Source: Elysia chlorotica (Eukaryota; Mollusca; Gastropoda; Plakobranchidae). Taken from it: a stretch of 64,000 nucleotides of DNA. Both the position numbers and the translations under genes were made by a program. Of this stretch, positions 52,305 through 62,534 are shown in pieces; the first letter of the stretch is position 1; each line of letters opens with the position of its first letter. Below the pieces are notes generated by a model. The model was not told the DNA's origin. It made no database searches and worked only from the letters and a program-made list of their open reading frames with translations. The DNA lies in the NCBI GenBank assembly GCA_003991915.1, contig RQTK01000013.1:591899-655898 (forward strand), read 5' to 3'.

Positions 52305-52586
52305 GGCACCCAGGGAGAATCAGGCATTAGTTTTTGGAGTTAGATCTAGTCATATCGTGTTAAAAAAAAACATTGAATGAATTGTAAGATGGCGAAAAAC
52401 TTATTTGTGAGTTTAGATCATCTCTAGAACTAGGTCTAGCTCTAGACTAGATTCTAAAAGTAGATCTAGAATCTAGAAATCTAGATCTAGATCTAGAAAT
52501 ATTCAAATTTTTTTTATTTTTTTTTCAAATGAAAAAGTCAAATCTAGATCCATATTGGCGACTTGTGCCTGATTCACCCTGGTTGC
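52305..52586. mobile_element. Candidate MITE, second copy of the family at 33618
   Basis: Left end GCACCCAGGGAGAATCAGGC (about 52307-52326) and right end GCCTGATTCACCCTGGTTGC are inverted repeats differing at three of 20 positions, bracketing about 240 bp. The right end shares an inner GCGACTTGTG with the element at 33618-33866. The inside is AT-rich with TCTAGA clusters and no coding content. Confidence 0.5.
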
Positions 52587-52970
52587 CTAACATTATTTTA
52601 ATATAGAAATAATAGATCTACCGAAACAGGCAGTTTCCAACAGACAGCTTCTGTTTTTAGCAGTTTGTTTTAGTTGTCCGCATCGTAAGCATGATCTCAG
52701 TTTGCTTTCTTTCCGGTAATGATCTCCCTTTGTTTAGTTTTTAGATGTGGCTATTTGTTCGGCAGAATGACAAATAGCCAAAATGCTATTATTCCTCCAT
52801 ATAATAATTTTTTTTTAGGTTTTGAGGGCTCTGGCTCAAAATCTAGATCCATATTGGCGACTTGTGCCTGATTCACCCTGGTTGCCTAACATTATTTTAA
52901 TATAGAAATAATAGATCTACCGAAACAGGCAGTTTCAAATAGCCAAAATGCTATTATTCCTCCGGCAGCC
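52539..52970 (+). repeat. 300-bp-spaced tandem duplication including a MITE end
   Basis: A segment of about 98 bp (AAATCTAGATCCATATTGG ... CAGGCAGTTTC) at 52539-52637 recurs at 52839-52937. After the second copy the sequence jumps to AAATAGCCAAAATGCTATT, which occurs at 52770 after the first, so copy 2 has an internal deletion. Confidence 0.85.
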
Positions 52971-53127
52971 TTGAGACTTGGGTTGGAGTTGCTTGGTGAT
53001 CCATCTGAGAATTGCCTCCGTTGGAGCCATATGAAGTGCACCAAATCACATTTTTGTTGTGCTGTGTCCAAGTACACGCTGTAGCTGTTGACGTGTGTGT
53101 GTGTGTGTGCGTGTGTTTGTGTGCTGA

Positions 53128-53375
53128 CACAGAGTTGAGTTGAGTTGGTTTAACTTTCAGCATCAGCACTATAATTTATAGGCTATATTGTGGACGGACC
53201 CCAAGACTGACGTCTGACAGTTTTATGTGCTGCCACACACGAGACAGGGCGGGGATACCACGACTCCTGTCTTAACTGGTCACATTAAACGGAAACGAAA
53301 TCGCCAGAGCTCGAATCACGGACCCTTTGTGTCGGAAGCCGATGTTCTACACCAGGGCCACCGCTTCCACCCCGC
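53128..53375 (-). mobile_element. SINE copy
   Basis: Plus-strand order is GAGTTGGTTTAACTTTCAG, GGCTATATTGTGGACGGACC, AAGACTGACGTCTGACAG, GCTGCCACACACGAGACAGG, GGGATACCACGACTCCTGTC, GGTCACATTAAACGG and CGCCAGAGCTCGAATC. This is the family body in reverse with the tRNA B box. It lies next to a GT microsatellite (53093-53122). Confidence 0.75.
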
Positions 53376-53499
53376 CCCCACCCCCTATGTGTGCTGAGAC
53401 ACCAGTAAAAACTGCATGTATTGTTAAATTACTATTCTTCCTCCTCCTCCTCCTCCTCCTTCTTCTCTTCTTCCTCCTCCTTTTAAGTCAGTTTCACAA

Positions 53500-54295
53500 T
53501 TGACAAACCTGTGAGTACCATGGGGTATGAACTTCAACCCCTCAAAATGCAATGTACTAAGGACTCGAGTGGGTCAGCGGGGTGCAATAAACTACTTCTA
53601 CACTCTCCATGACCAAATCCTTGCAGAGGTAGACACTGTAAAATACCTTGGTGTTTGGATTTCAAATGATCTGTCCTGGACCCCTCATGTGGACTACGTC
53701 ACCAAGAAAGGAAACCAAAAGCTAGGCTTTCTCAGACGGAACCTAAGGGGAGCCCCAACTCCTTCCAAGAGCCTGGCTTACACGTCATTAGTGCGCTCGG
53801 GCCTTGAATATGCGGCCCCCATCTGGGATCCCTATAAAATTAAGGACACAAACAAAATCGAAGCCATTCAGAGGAAAGCGGCCAGGTGGGCTAAGTCGGC
53901 ATACTCGCCACATACCAGCGTCACCGGCCTACTACAGGATCTCGGGTGGTCAGGCCTTGGAGACAGGAGGATGATTCTACGACTAACACTGCTCTACAAA
54001 ATCTACTTCCATCAAGTTGGCATTGAGCATACGGAGGTAGGCATCATCCCAAACCCGCGGCCATCGAGGAAAAACAGTTTCCAAATTTTGAGACCTCGAT
54101 CACGAAAATCACCCTACACAAATTCCCTCATACTGCGCACCATACCGGAGTGGAACAATCTACCCGACAGCACAATTATGGCCGGTTCTGCCTCCGACTT
54201 TAAGAACCGGTTCTCCGCAACCCAGCCGTGACGCACTTGCCCCGTTCCTGTGTTGGCCCTGATGGGCATTTAGGAACTACTTTTCAGATTCAGAA
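53500..54295 (+). pseudogene. 5'-truncated LINE (jockey/CR1-type), C-terminal end of reverse transcriptase ORF
   Basis: An open frame to the stop at 54229-54231 (234 residues from 53527) reads MNFNPSKCNVL, VKYLGVWISNDLSWTPHVD, KLGFLRRNL, LVRSGLEYAAPIWDP, IEAIQRKAARWA and IPEWNNLP. These follow the catalytic YADD box in jockey/CR1-like non-LTR retrotransposons. The catalytic domain and everything upstream are missing; homology begins next to a CTCCTC tract. A short GC-richer tail (CCCCGTTCCTGTGTTGGCCC) after the stop is the likely element 3' end. Intact frame but truncated, so not autonomous. Confidence 0.9.
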
Positions 54296-55029
54296 CGATT
54301 TGGGCAAGGAAGGGGGTGGGGACAAACATACAGTATACACAAGCACATGAACTTGATATGTTTATAAGCAATTGAAACTCTATCTCTGTCTCTAACACTC
54401 GCTTGCTCTGTCTATACAGGCCTAGATATCTCTCTCACTCACTCTCTCTCCACGGGTTGACATACTCACGATACTGACTCTGATGTAGGCCTAATCGAGT
54501 CCTATCCACTCGACCCTCGAATCCCGCCCACCCACCCATTTGATCGCCCATACACAAAACTCAAGGAGTGCCTGGATTCTAATTAATTTTCTTTTAGATT
54601 TAAATTAGAGCGAGCTTTTGATGACAAATCTAGATCTAGATCTAATCTAGATTCTATTTGGTCACCTGTGCCAATATCCAAAGCAAATGTTCCCAGCGAT
54701 ACACACGCGATTAGAATGTCGATCAAATGAAAATGGTGATGCAATGATTTTGCAGACATTGTGAGCAATTCGGTGACTATCTAGAACTCTAGATCTAGAG
54801 GTTTTCAGTGGCTAGATATAGTGGGTGAAATCATTTCATATTGTATTTATAAATTAATGTTTTGAATTTGGCGCATTGTTTACATCAAGCTCGCCATTTT
54901 GATTCACAACCGGAAATGAAACTATGGACAGAGTTCAGAATTGAAAGCTGATAAGCTGGTTGGCAAAGGCTGACTCTTTTTGGTTGGCAAAAAGTGAAAT
55001 TGTACATTATTTTGAGTTCTTTTGAGAAG

Positions 55030-55495
55030 AGACTAGTTTCCAGGTTTAACGTCTCCTAGGCTTTCCAGGAGAATCGTATACGCCAAGAGGTCCCAAGACA
55101 AAAGTTTAACAAGTGTACGTGTGGTCATGTCATTAATATTCTGCCTAAATAATTTATTGCAAAATCGCATTTCTGTCCTACGGCTATAATGGAGGTTTTG
55201 TTTCATGAAAATTATTTGTCCAGTCATCGAAGAACGGTGTACCTCTCATCTAGTTTAAAATATGCTATGTCTCAGTAAAGAATACATGTGTGGATTAAGA
55301 TTATTGCAACACATACAGTTTCTGCTCATTATTTGGATAAAAAGGGAATACCAACGTTTATATAGTGCGTCATACTAAAACTGATCAATCATCAGGGTTC
55401 GAGATTTATATATAAAAAAAAAAACAAAAAACAAAAACGCCCCAGGACCAAGCCCAACGCTCTACCACTTGCGCCAGCTCGGCCATGTCAGATTT
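55030..55495 (-). mobile_element. SINE pieces: tail part and separate tRNA-like head
   Basis: At 55037-55115 GTTTAACGTCTCCTAGG and GGTCCCAAGACAAAAGT resemble the family tail in reverse. At 55459-55476 the complement of TGGCGCAAGTGGTAGAGC is an A-box-like head. They are about 340 bp apart, so this may be one interrupted copy or two fragments. Confidence 0.4.
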
Positions 55496-55872
55496 TAGAG
55501 CCACTACCAAGGCATTTAGATCTAGTAGGCAGCCAACTGTAGGATTATAAATTTATTATCAATGTTTTGTTTTCAGCGGAATCGCATAAAAATCCCTTTT
55601 CTTTAAATACATAGTAAAAGCGATAGATTAAATTTTCTGTTACAACATGTTCTAAATCACCCCCAAAGCCTTCGGCTATTATCCTATACGTAGTAGCTTA
55701 TTACATAACAAAACGTTGTTGTTGGTTTTTTTAGACAAGAGGAAAGAAAAAGTTTGGGCGATAGATGCCTTAATTTGTAAATAACGCGTTGTTTTAATAT
55801 CATCGTTTGTACGTTTTTGTACTCAACTTTTCAGCTTTTATTTAGTAGTACTAGTAATAGGGCTTAGTAGAA

Positions 55873-55887
55873 TATAGTAGTAGTAGC

Positions 55888-55935
<48 letters not shown>

Positions 55936-55936
55936 T

Positions 55937-56017
<81 letters not shown>

Positions 56018-56023
56018 ATAGTA
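55873..56023. repeat. (AGT)n microsatellite, left block
   Basis: About 48 AGT units with a few AGC/TGT variants. A similar block continues after the SINE and the gap at 56510. Confidence 0.95.
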
Positions 56024-56029
56024 GTTTTT

Positions 56030-56205
56030 GGTTTGGTTTGGTTTGGTTTGGTTTTAACGTCCAACATCGACACTATCTAGGCTATATTGTGGACGGGCCC
56101 CAAGACGGACATCTGACAATTGTATGTGCTGCCACACACGAGACAGGGCGGGGATACCATGACTCCTGTCTCAGTCGGTCACATTATACTGACACCGACC
56201 CAACC
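56030..56205 (-). mobile_element. SINE copy cut by an assembly gap
   Basis: GGTTTTAACGTCCAACATCG, GGCTATATTGTGGACGGGCC, CATCTGACAATTGTATGTGC, CACACGAGACAGGGCGGGGA and CTGACACCGACCCAACC in family order (minus orientation), then N. The tRNA head should lie in the gap. Confidence 0.75.
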
Positions 56206-56509
56206 NNNNNNNNNNNNNNNNNNNNNNNNNNNNNNNNNNNNNNNNNNNNNNNNNNNNNNNNNNNNNNNNNNNNNNNNNNNNNNNNNNNNNNNNNNNNNNN
56301 NNNNNNNNNNNNNNNNNNNNNNNNNNNNNNNNNNNNNNNNNNNNNNNNNNNNNNNNNNNNNNNNNNNNNNNNNNNNNNNNNNNNNNNNNNNNNNNNNNNN
56401 NNNNNNNNNNNNNNNNNNNNNNNNNNNNNNNNNNNNNNNNNNNNNNNNNNNNNNNNNNNNNNNNNNNNNNNNNNNNNNNNNNNNNNNNNNNNNNNNNNNN
56501 NNNNNNNNN
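56206..56509. other. Assembly gap (304 N)
   Basis: Between a SINE body and an AGT microsatellite. The frames reported across it are artefacts. Confidence 0.98.
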
Positions 56510-56581
<72 letters not shown>

Positions 56582-56594
56582 ATAGTAGTAGGCC

Positions 56595-56689
<95 letters not shown>

Positions 56690-56690
56690 C
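56510..56690. repeat. (AGT)n microsatellite, right block
   Basis: About 58 AGT units with one AGTAGGCCTAGT interruption near 56587. Confidence 0.95.
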
Positions 56691-57274
56691 TTAAAGTTAC
56701 AAATGTATTTTACACCAAAGAGCATGTGGATCATTAAAAAGAACTATTTAAAACCTGTACATGTATTTCAATGTTATCATTGGGTCAAATAAACCTCGAC
56801 AACCCAGTAAAATCACATTTCTGATCCCTCATCAGCTTATGACATAAAAACTTCTAGCTCAAAATCACTGGTCGACATTGGTCCTTCATTCAGTTACAGC
56901 CAGACTTCGACAAATCCAAACCCATTATAAATCACCTGGATCGCTCAGTATATGGAAATAAAAGTACACTTTACTGGGCAGCTCTGAATTCCTGGTAGGC
57001 GAAGTAATTCGAAAAAAACTTTATTCGCAAAGAAAAACAATAACTTTAAACTACTTGGGTCCTGCACCGCGCACTTGTTTTTTTTTTTGAAAATCCTTAC
57101 AACCAAAGACAATGCAATAATATCATTGTATAAAAGTTATCAGACACTTTGATTAAAACTCTAAACACGTTGAATTTTGGTTCATAGATTTTGTTAGAAA
57201 AAAAAAGCATTCACTTTTCCGCAATTGCGACTTACCAACATAGAAGATGTAATCCTGGAGGAAAAAAAAACAAA

Positions 57275-57280
57275 CAACAA

Positions 57281-57354
<74 letters not shown>

Positions 57355-57365
57355 GCAACAAGAAA
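57275..57365. repeat. (CAA)n microsatellite
   Basis: About 26 CAA units. Frames are poly-Gln or, reversed, poly-Cys/Leu/Val translations. Confidence 0.95.
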
Positions 57366-57689
57366 ACAATACAACAACAAACAAACAACAGCAAAAACTA
57401 GTTTGGTGATTAGGCTTGGTTTTGTTCTTTCGTGCTATTCTACCCCCAAATCTGATGTTTAATGCCGTGTCCATGAAAGATTTTGTACCTTGCGATGGAG
57501 TCAATTTTAAAGATTTTCGATTGTATTTAATTAGATTCCTAATGTATGTTAACTGAGGCAAAAAAGAGAATATTACACGAAATGCCCCAGGTCGGTGTGA
57601 ATAACAACGGAGCAAAAAATTATTCTCTAAGACTGCATTGCACATATATAGGAAGACCAGGCTGGATAGGTTTCTACAGGGACATGATG

Positions 57690-57960
57690 GAGTTGAGTTG
57701 GTTGCTTCACGTCCAATGTCAGCACTACGTAGGGTAGGCCTATATTGTGGACGGACCCCAAGACTGGCGTCTGCCAATTTTATGTGCTGCCACACACGAG
57801 ACATGACGATGAGACCTGGACTCCTGTCTGAGCAGGTCACATTATTCTGACACCGACAGCACTAGTAGGGGACAACATTGGACAAATACATTTTTGAGCA
57901 GGGATTCGAACTGCAGATCTCACGATGCTCTACCTCTTGAACCAGTTCGCCCACCCCCTC
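57690..57960 (-). mobile_element. Full-length SINE copy with tRNA-like promoter
   Basis: Minus strand: A-box-like TGGTTCAAGAGGTAGAGC (57927-57944) and B-box-like GTTCGAATCCC (57901-57911), then the family body to about 57690, where the plus strand reads GTTGCTTCACGTCCAATGTC. About 270 bp, the best complete copy in the window together with 22215-22455. Confidence 0.78.
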
Positions 57961-58709
57961 CCCCCACCCCAGCTTAAAGGGAGTGGTTGCACATGTATAG
58001 AGTTAGTCTTAGATTATTTATTCTGTTTTAGAGTTAGTCTCTAACTTTAGCCTGTGATGTGAAGACCTTCACTTTCGTGAGTCATAGATATATATCAAAC
58101 AAGTGAAAACAAAAGTGAAGCTAACGTAATATATATTGGAACTAAGAGACGAACAAATATATCATTCATCCAAAAACCATGCCATGTAGTCTCTTTTTTT
58201 TCTCAAAGCAACCCTCAATTTATAATACTTGATAGATAACTGGATAATGGTTAAATTTGTACACATTTTCTTTACATATACAGTTTAGAACATTCTTTCT
58301 TCATCAGGAAAAAAGGCGAGTTTGGCATATGTGATGTGCCTCATGACCATTAAAACATATTCTGTCAATAACTATTAATCTGAATGTCCCATGATTATTA
58401 TCCACCTTCTTTATCTCCGCAACGGTGAGATTGCAGTAGGATCATTAATTTAGCACAGAGTTAAAACAATAGACCACTGAAAATTACAGTAAGTATACCC
58501 TGTGAAACTGACCGATTCAATAAGGATAACCATACCATTACGCTCTAAAAGGGGACATATGAATATGAAGTAGGTGAAACTTGTAAATTGACAACAAAGA
58601 AGTAGAATCAGCAGGATTAAATGGCTAGAGGAGAAAGCAGTTTTAATCAGTTGCTCCATATGCCATTTGATTTCATGTAACATAGGCTAAAGCAGTTTTG
58701 ACATAATAT

Positions 58710-58813
58710 AGTGGCAACGTGTTACTTTTAAAAAATCGAAAAAATATCTACAGAAACGTACAGTGGCAACGTGTTACTTTAAAAAAATCGAAAAAATATC
58801 TACAGAAACGTAC
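58710..58813 (+). repeat. 52-bp tandem duplication
   Basis: AGTGGCAACGTGTTACTTT ... TACAGAAACGTAC occurs twice, offset 52 bp, with a single difference in the A/T run. Confidence 0.92.
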
Positions 58814-58984
58814 ACACGAAAAAAAAATTTAGTGAATAAGCATCAAATAAAAAAAAAACATGATTTTTTTTCAAATTATAATATCTTTATACTGTCTTCA
58901 GGAGACATTTTGTGTAGATTGTATGGGGGCAAAATTATGGCAAGAAAACGACAAAGACAAAAAGAATTACGATCGTGTTACTAA

Positions 58985-59166
58985 AGAGATAATTAAATAG
59001 ATAGATCAATAGATAGATAGATCAATAGATAGGCAGATCAATAGATAGATAGATAGGTAAATATATATAAGGATAGGAATAAATGTGTATGTAAATAGAA
59101 AGGCAGACAGACATAATTATTGACTGATGAATAAATAGATAGGTGGAAGGATAGCTAGATTGATGA

Positions 59167-59239
<73 letters not shown>

Positions 59240-59250
59240 CAGATAGAAAG
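58985..59250. repeat. (GATA)n-rich tract
   Basis: A degenerate GATA/GATC region followed by a clean array of about 17 GATA units at 59168-59238. Confidence 0.93.
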
Positions 59251-59548
59251 GTAAATAAAAATTGCAATTCATAGAACTACAGAAAGTTGTAAGTGCTCGG
59301 AGAGTTGGGGAGCATAATAATAACAACACTAACTTTAGCCCCTTTTTCTCCTATGGCATTACATACTGTGTCAAGCAGAATGTCAGTGGTTTCTCATCGG
59401 ATGGAATGTTTCCCTTGATATTCGGCGATGATGGTTGGATCGACATAGATGACAAAACTAATTGTGCACACAAGAAAACAAACCACCCTCTTTTCGTATT
59501 CAGCATAGCAGTACCACCGAACAAAAACCGTACACAGATCTCTGCCTA

Positions 59549-59645
59549 ACAACAACAACAACAACAACAGCAGCAGCAACAACAACAACAGCAGCAGCAG
59601 CAACAACAACAACAACAACAACAACAACAAACCACAGCAACAACA
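59549..59645. repeat. (CAA)n/(CAG)n microsatellite
   Basis: CAA units with two blocks of CAG. Confidence 0.92.
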
Positions 59646-61075
59646 AATCACTTAGTGTTATTAAAAATAACGAATCTTATTTTCATGAAGCCAAACCAAA
59701 AAACTGAAAGTATTTTTAGAAGGGGAAAAAAATTTCATGCATTAGTTAAGTGTCATATATTCACGTGGGCATAATCTTCAAGTTATGCAAACACTTTCTA
59801 TTTGTATCATTTGAGCACATTGAGCCGAAAGTTGAGACGAAAACTCTTAGCTATCCGACATTTAAAACACCAATAAGACGAAATTCTAAAAAAATAATGC
59901 GGATTTTCAGACAAAAATGGTTCTGAAATATTAAAGGAAGTTAAGTTGGGGTACGTTCAGTAGAAGTTAGTAATACACGCCTGCGTTTACAATTTTGCCC
60001 TGCCTAGTGAGCATTTAAATAAGTGAAAGTGCTCTGAGAGCGGATAATAAATCTTCTCTTATTGATTTAGTCCTTTTTATGTCCTACTTAAACCAAACAG
60101 ATATAAATATATATAAAATTATATACAAAGTATAAACTCATGCACGGGAATCTGTCTGGTTCAATAAGTTCACATACAATAAATATTGAATTTTCTAAAA
60201 CGCGCAGATTTTAACGCTTAATGGTTAAAGTACTTGGTTAATTGTAAAATCAGCGGATAAAATGAAACATGTGTTAAAAAAAATTAACAAAACGTCAAGA
60301 CTTATTAAAATGCACACACAAAAAAAGATTGCAAATAGCATTTAAATAAAAAAAAATAATCGAAAAACAAATCAAAACAAAATAAAAGTTTACAAAGATG
60401 TCCTGTGAGCATTTTACATAGCAATAAAGATTTGGTGTGAAGACATTTTAAATACTAAAGGTAGAGATTCTGAAAAGACAAAACAAAGTTCTAGAACACC
60501 ATTGTAACCCTCCAGCTTTGTCTATCCCCCAACTAGTCTTGATAAAAAGGACAAGAACGTTTTTGCTAAGTGTCCTCAGCGAAGGAAACTTTATTTACTT
60601 AGAAACTCAAAAATGTTTAATCGATACAAAAATAAACTTTTAAACCAAAACTGCCAAACCCAGGAAACCCGGAACGTCTATTATCTGAAGCGAACACGGG
60701 AGTAGGATCGTTAAGCTAAATAGACAGCCCCACTTTCTACTACTAGAGAAGGCCCTTTTTAAAACAAATTCCCAAGGACAACAAACTGGAAATACAAACA
60801 GTTTTTGTTCATAAACACATTATTAGACAAGCGTTGCAGCTAGCGCCGATTTATATTATTTACAAGTCCCCGAAGTCGAGAACTTATGTCTAGTCTCAAA
60901 TTAGTACTTTTTGAGAAAAAAAAACAACAAAAAATAACTCGTCGAATTTGACTAGATTGATCAATTAAATAGATCAATAAAATTTTCAGTAATTACGTCA
61001 TGCATAGTCATCATCATAACAATCCTATCTCATTGAAATGGAATAATTTGAGTTATGCTAAGTTATTGCGTTATG
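59646..61075. other. AT-rich region downstream of the lectin gene, no gene supported
   Basis: No repeats above simple A runs and no recognisable coding sequence. Confidence 0.6.
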
Positions 61076-61978
61076 TCAATGAATTTCATACATGTTAGAT
61101 GTTCGAATATAACGCTCTAACAATTGCGTATTGATCCTTTGAATGACAGCATGATCAAAATGTTGTTTTGTTCATGCACAGTTGTGGAAATTTTTGTTTA
61201 CGATGCTGTTAGTAAGATACCGTGTGAATATCAGCGTCCTCAAATCTGAAATAACCTATGTCGTTAGTCATGTATATTGGCTTCACGTTCGTGCGAATGA
61301 AATCCTCATTGACGTACACCATAAAACCCCGCACCGTGGTTAGCAGGCGAATTTCGAAGTCTTTGCCCTCATAAAAGGGAAACGTCGATTGCGGTAAAAC
61401 CGTTACGGCCCAATTCCCACTTTTTCGATTGCTGACTACCAATCTTTTCACCATGTTTTTATAGTTGAAGCGAGGTGTTTTGTTCATGCCCAGTTGTGGA
61501 AATTTTTGTTTACGATGCTGTTAGTAAGATACCATGTGAATATCAGCGTCTTCAAATCTGAAATAACCTATGTCGATCAATGAATTTCATACATGTTAGA
61601 TGTTCGAATATAACGCTCTAACAATTGCGTATTGATCCTTTGAATGACAGCATGATCAAAATGTTGTTTTGTTCATGCACAGTTGTGGAAATTTTTGTTT
61701 ACGATGCTGTTAGTAAGATACCGTGTGAATATCAGCGTCCTCAAATCTGAAATAACCTATGTCGTTAGTCATGTATATTGGCTTCACGTTCGTGCGAATG
61801 AAATCCTCATTGACGTACACCATAAAACCCCGCACCGTGGTTAGCAGGCGAATTTCGAAGTCTTTGCCCTCATAAAAGGGAAACGTCGATTGCGGTAAAA
61901 CCGTTACGGCCCAATTCCCACTTCTTCGATTGGCGACTATCAATCTTTTCACCATGTCTTTATAGTTGAAGCGAGGTG
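61076..61978 (-). repeat. 501-bp tandem duplication over the lectin 3' end
   Basis: The flank from TCAATGAATTTCATACATG at 61076 recurs at 61577 (offset 501), and the identity runs through the lectin stop codon into the coding region on both sides. The left copy ends at 61478 and is followed by the third, 97-bp piece. Confidence 0.92.
61209..61478 (-). pseudogene. Partial tandem copy of the galectin-like domain end
   Basis: Encodes a copy of the last roughly 90 residues of the neighbouring lectin (PRFNYKNMVKRLVVSN... to DADIHTVSY, same stop), with a few substitutions such as SNRKSG for ANRRSG. The match stops abruptly at 61478 and is joined to a 97-bp piece of the 3' end (61479-61575). It has no start, signal peptide or first half of the lectin fold, so it is a broken copy unless used as a downstream exon. 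Confidence 0.85.
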
Positions 61979-62534
61979 TCACCCGAACGGGAATGTCATC
62001 CTTGTTGTTGTGATAAATGTCTACAATGACACGTTCCGGAGCAGGTACAGGAATGCGACCCTTGATTACCAGCAGTCTTCCAACTGACAAAGCGCCGGGA
62101 ATAGATATGTACGTCTCGGGTTGTGGATCCACTATACGACCGAAAATATGCACCCATGTCTCTGTCTGGGTGTTGTTTGGTGTGATAGTCAGACCTGTGA
62201 TGTTGTTTGCTGGACAAGATGTGCACGTGCCCAGCCTGGGCCAGGAATCCCCGCTGGAGATACTCGGAGTGAACTCAAAGAACGTACAGTCTGGGCGCTC
62301 GGTGCACGCTCTGGCACACGTGATATAGTCTCCCAGGCTTTCTTTCGGGCTTACATCGCAGTTAAACTCCAGGTCTTTCAGTTTTACATACTTGGTTGAC
62401 AGTGAGGAACAGAGAACGAGCCCCTGCCATAAGATCCCGAGGTGTACAAAAAATAAGAGACCAACAGGTGCCATACCCAAGGACTTTGGTCTTGAGAACT
62501 GTTTTATACAGTCGACTTGATTCACGACGGGCAT
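61710..62534 (-). CDS. Secreted PAN/apple-like plus galectin-like protein
   Basis: A single-exon frame of 274 residues. The start at 62534 is the first ATG; a second ATG (62474-62472, residue 21) opens MAPVGLLFFVHLGILWQGLVLC, a good signal peptide, and may be the real start. Residues about 55-115 hold six to seven Cys (CDVS, CARACTERPDC, CTSC) in a PAN/apple-like spacing. Residues about 145-274 form a galectin-like domain: GALSVGRLLVIKGRIP, IPVRVTPRFNY, GNWAVTVLPQSTFPF, YEGKDFEIRL, FMVYVNEDFI, ending DADIHTVSY. Two N-glycosylation sequons (NIT, NNT) lie between the domains. The canonical HxNPR sugar-binding motif reads RVTPR and the WGxExR stretch is altered, so classical galactose binding is doubtful. 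No membrane segment follows the signal. Lectin family assignment is inference from the fold motifs. Confidence 0.8.
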   Translation of the reverse strand: MPVVNQVDCIKQFSRPKSLGMAPVGLLFFVHLGILWQGLVLCSSLSTKYVKLKDLEFNCDVSPKESLGDYITCARACTERPDCTFFEFTPSISSGDSWPRLGTCTSCPANNITGLTITPNNTQTETWVHIFGRIVDPQPETYISIPGALSVGRLLVIKGRIPVPAPERVIVDIYHNNKDDIPVRVTPRFNYKDMVKRLIVANRRSGNWAVTVLPQSTFPFYEGKDFEIRLLTTVRGFMVYVNEDFIRTNVKPIYMTNDIGYFRFEDADIHTVSY

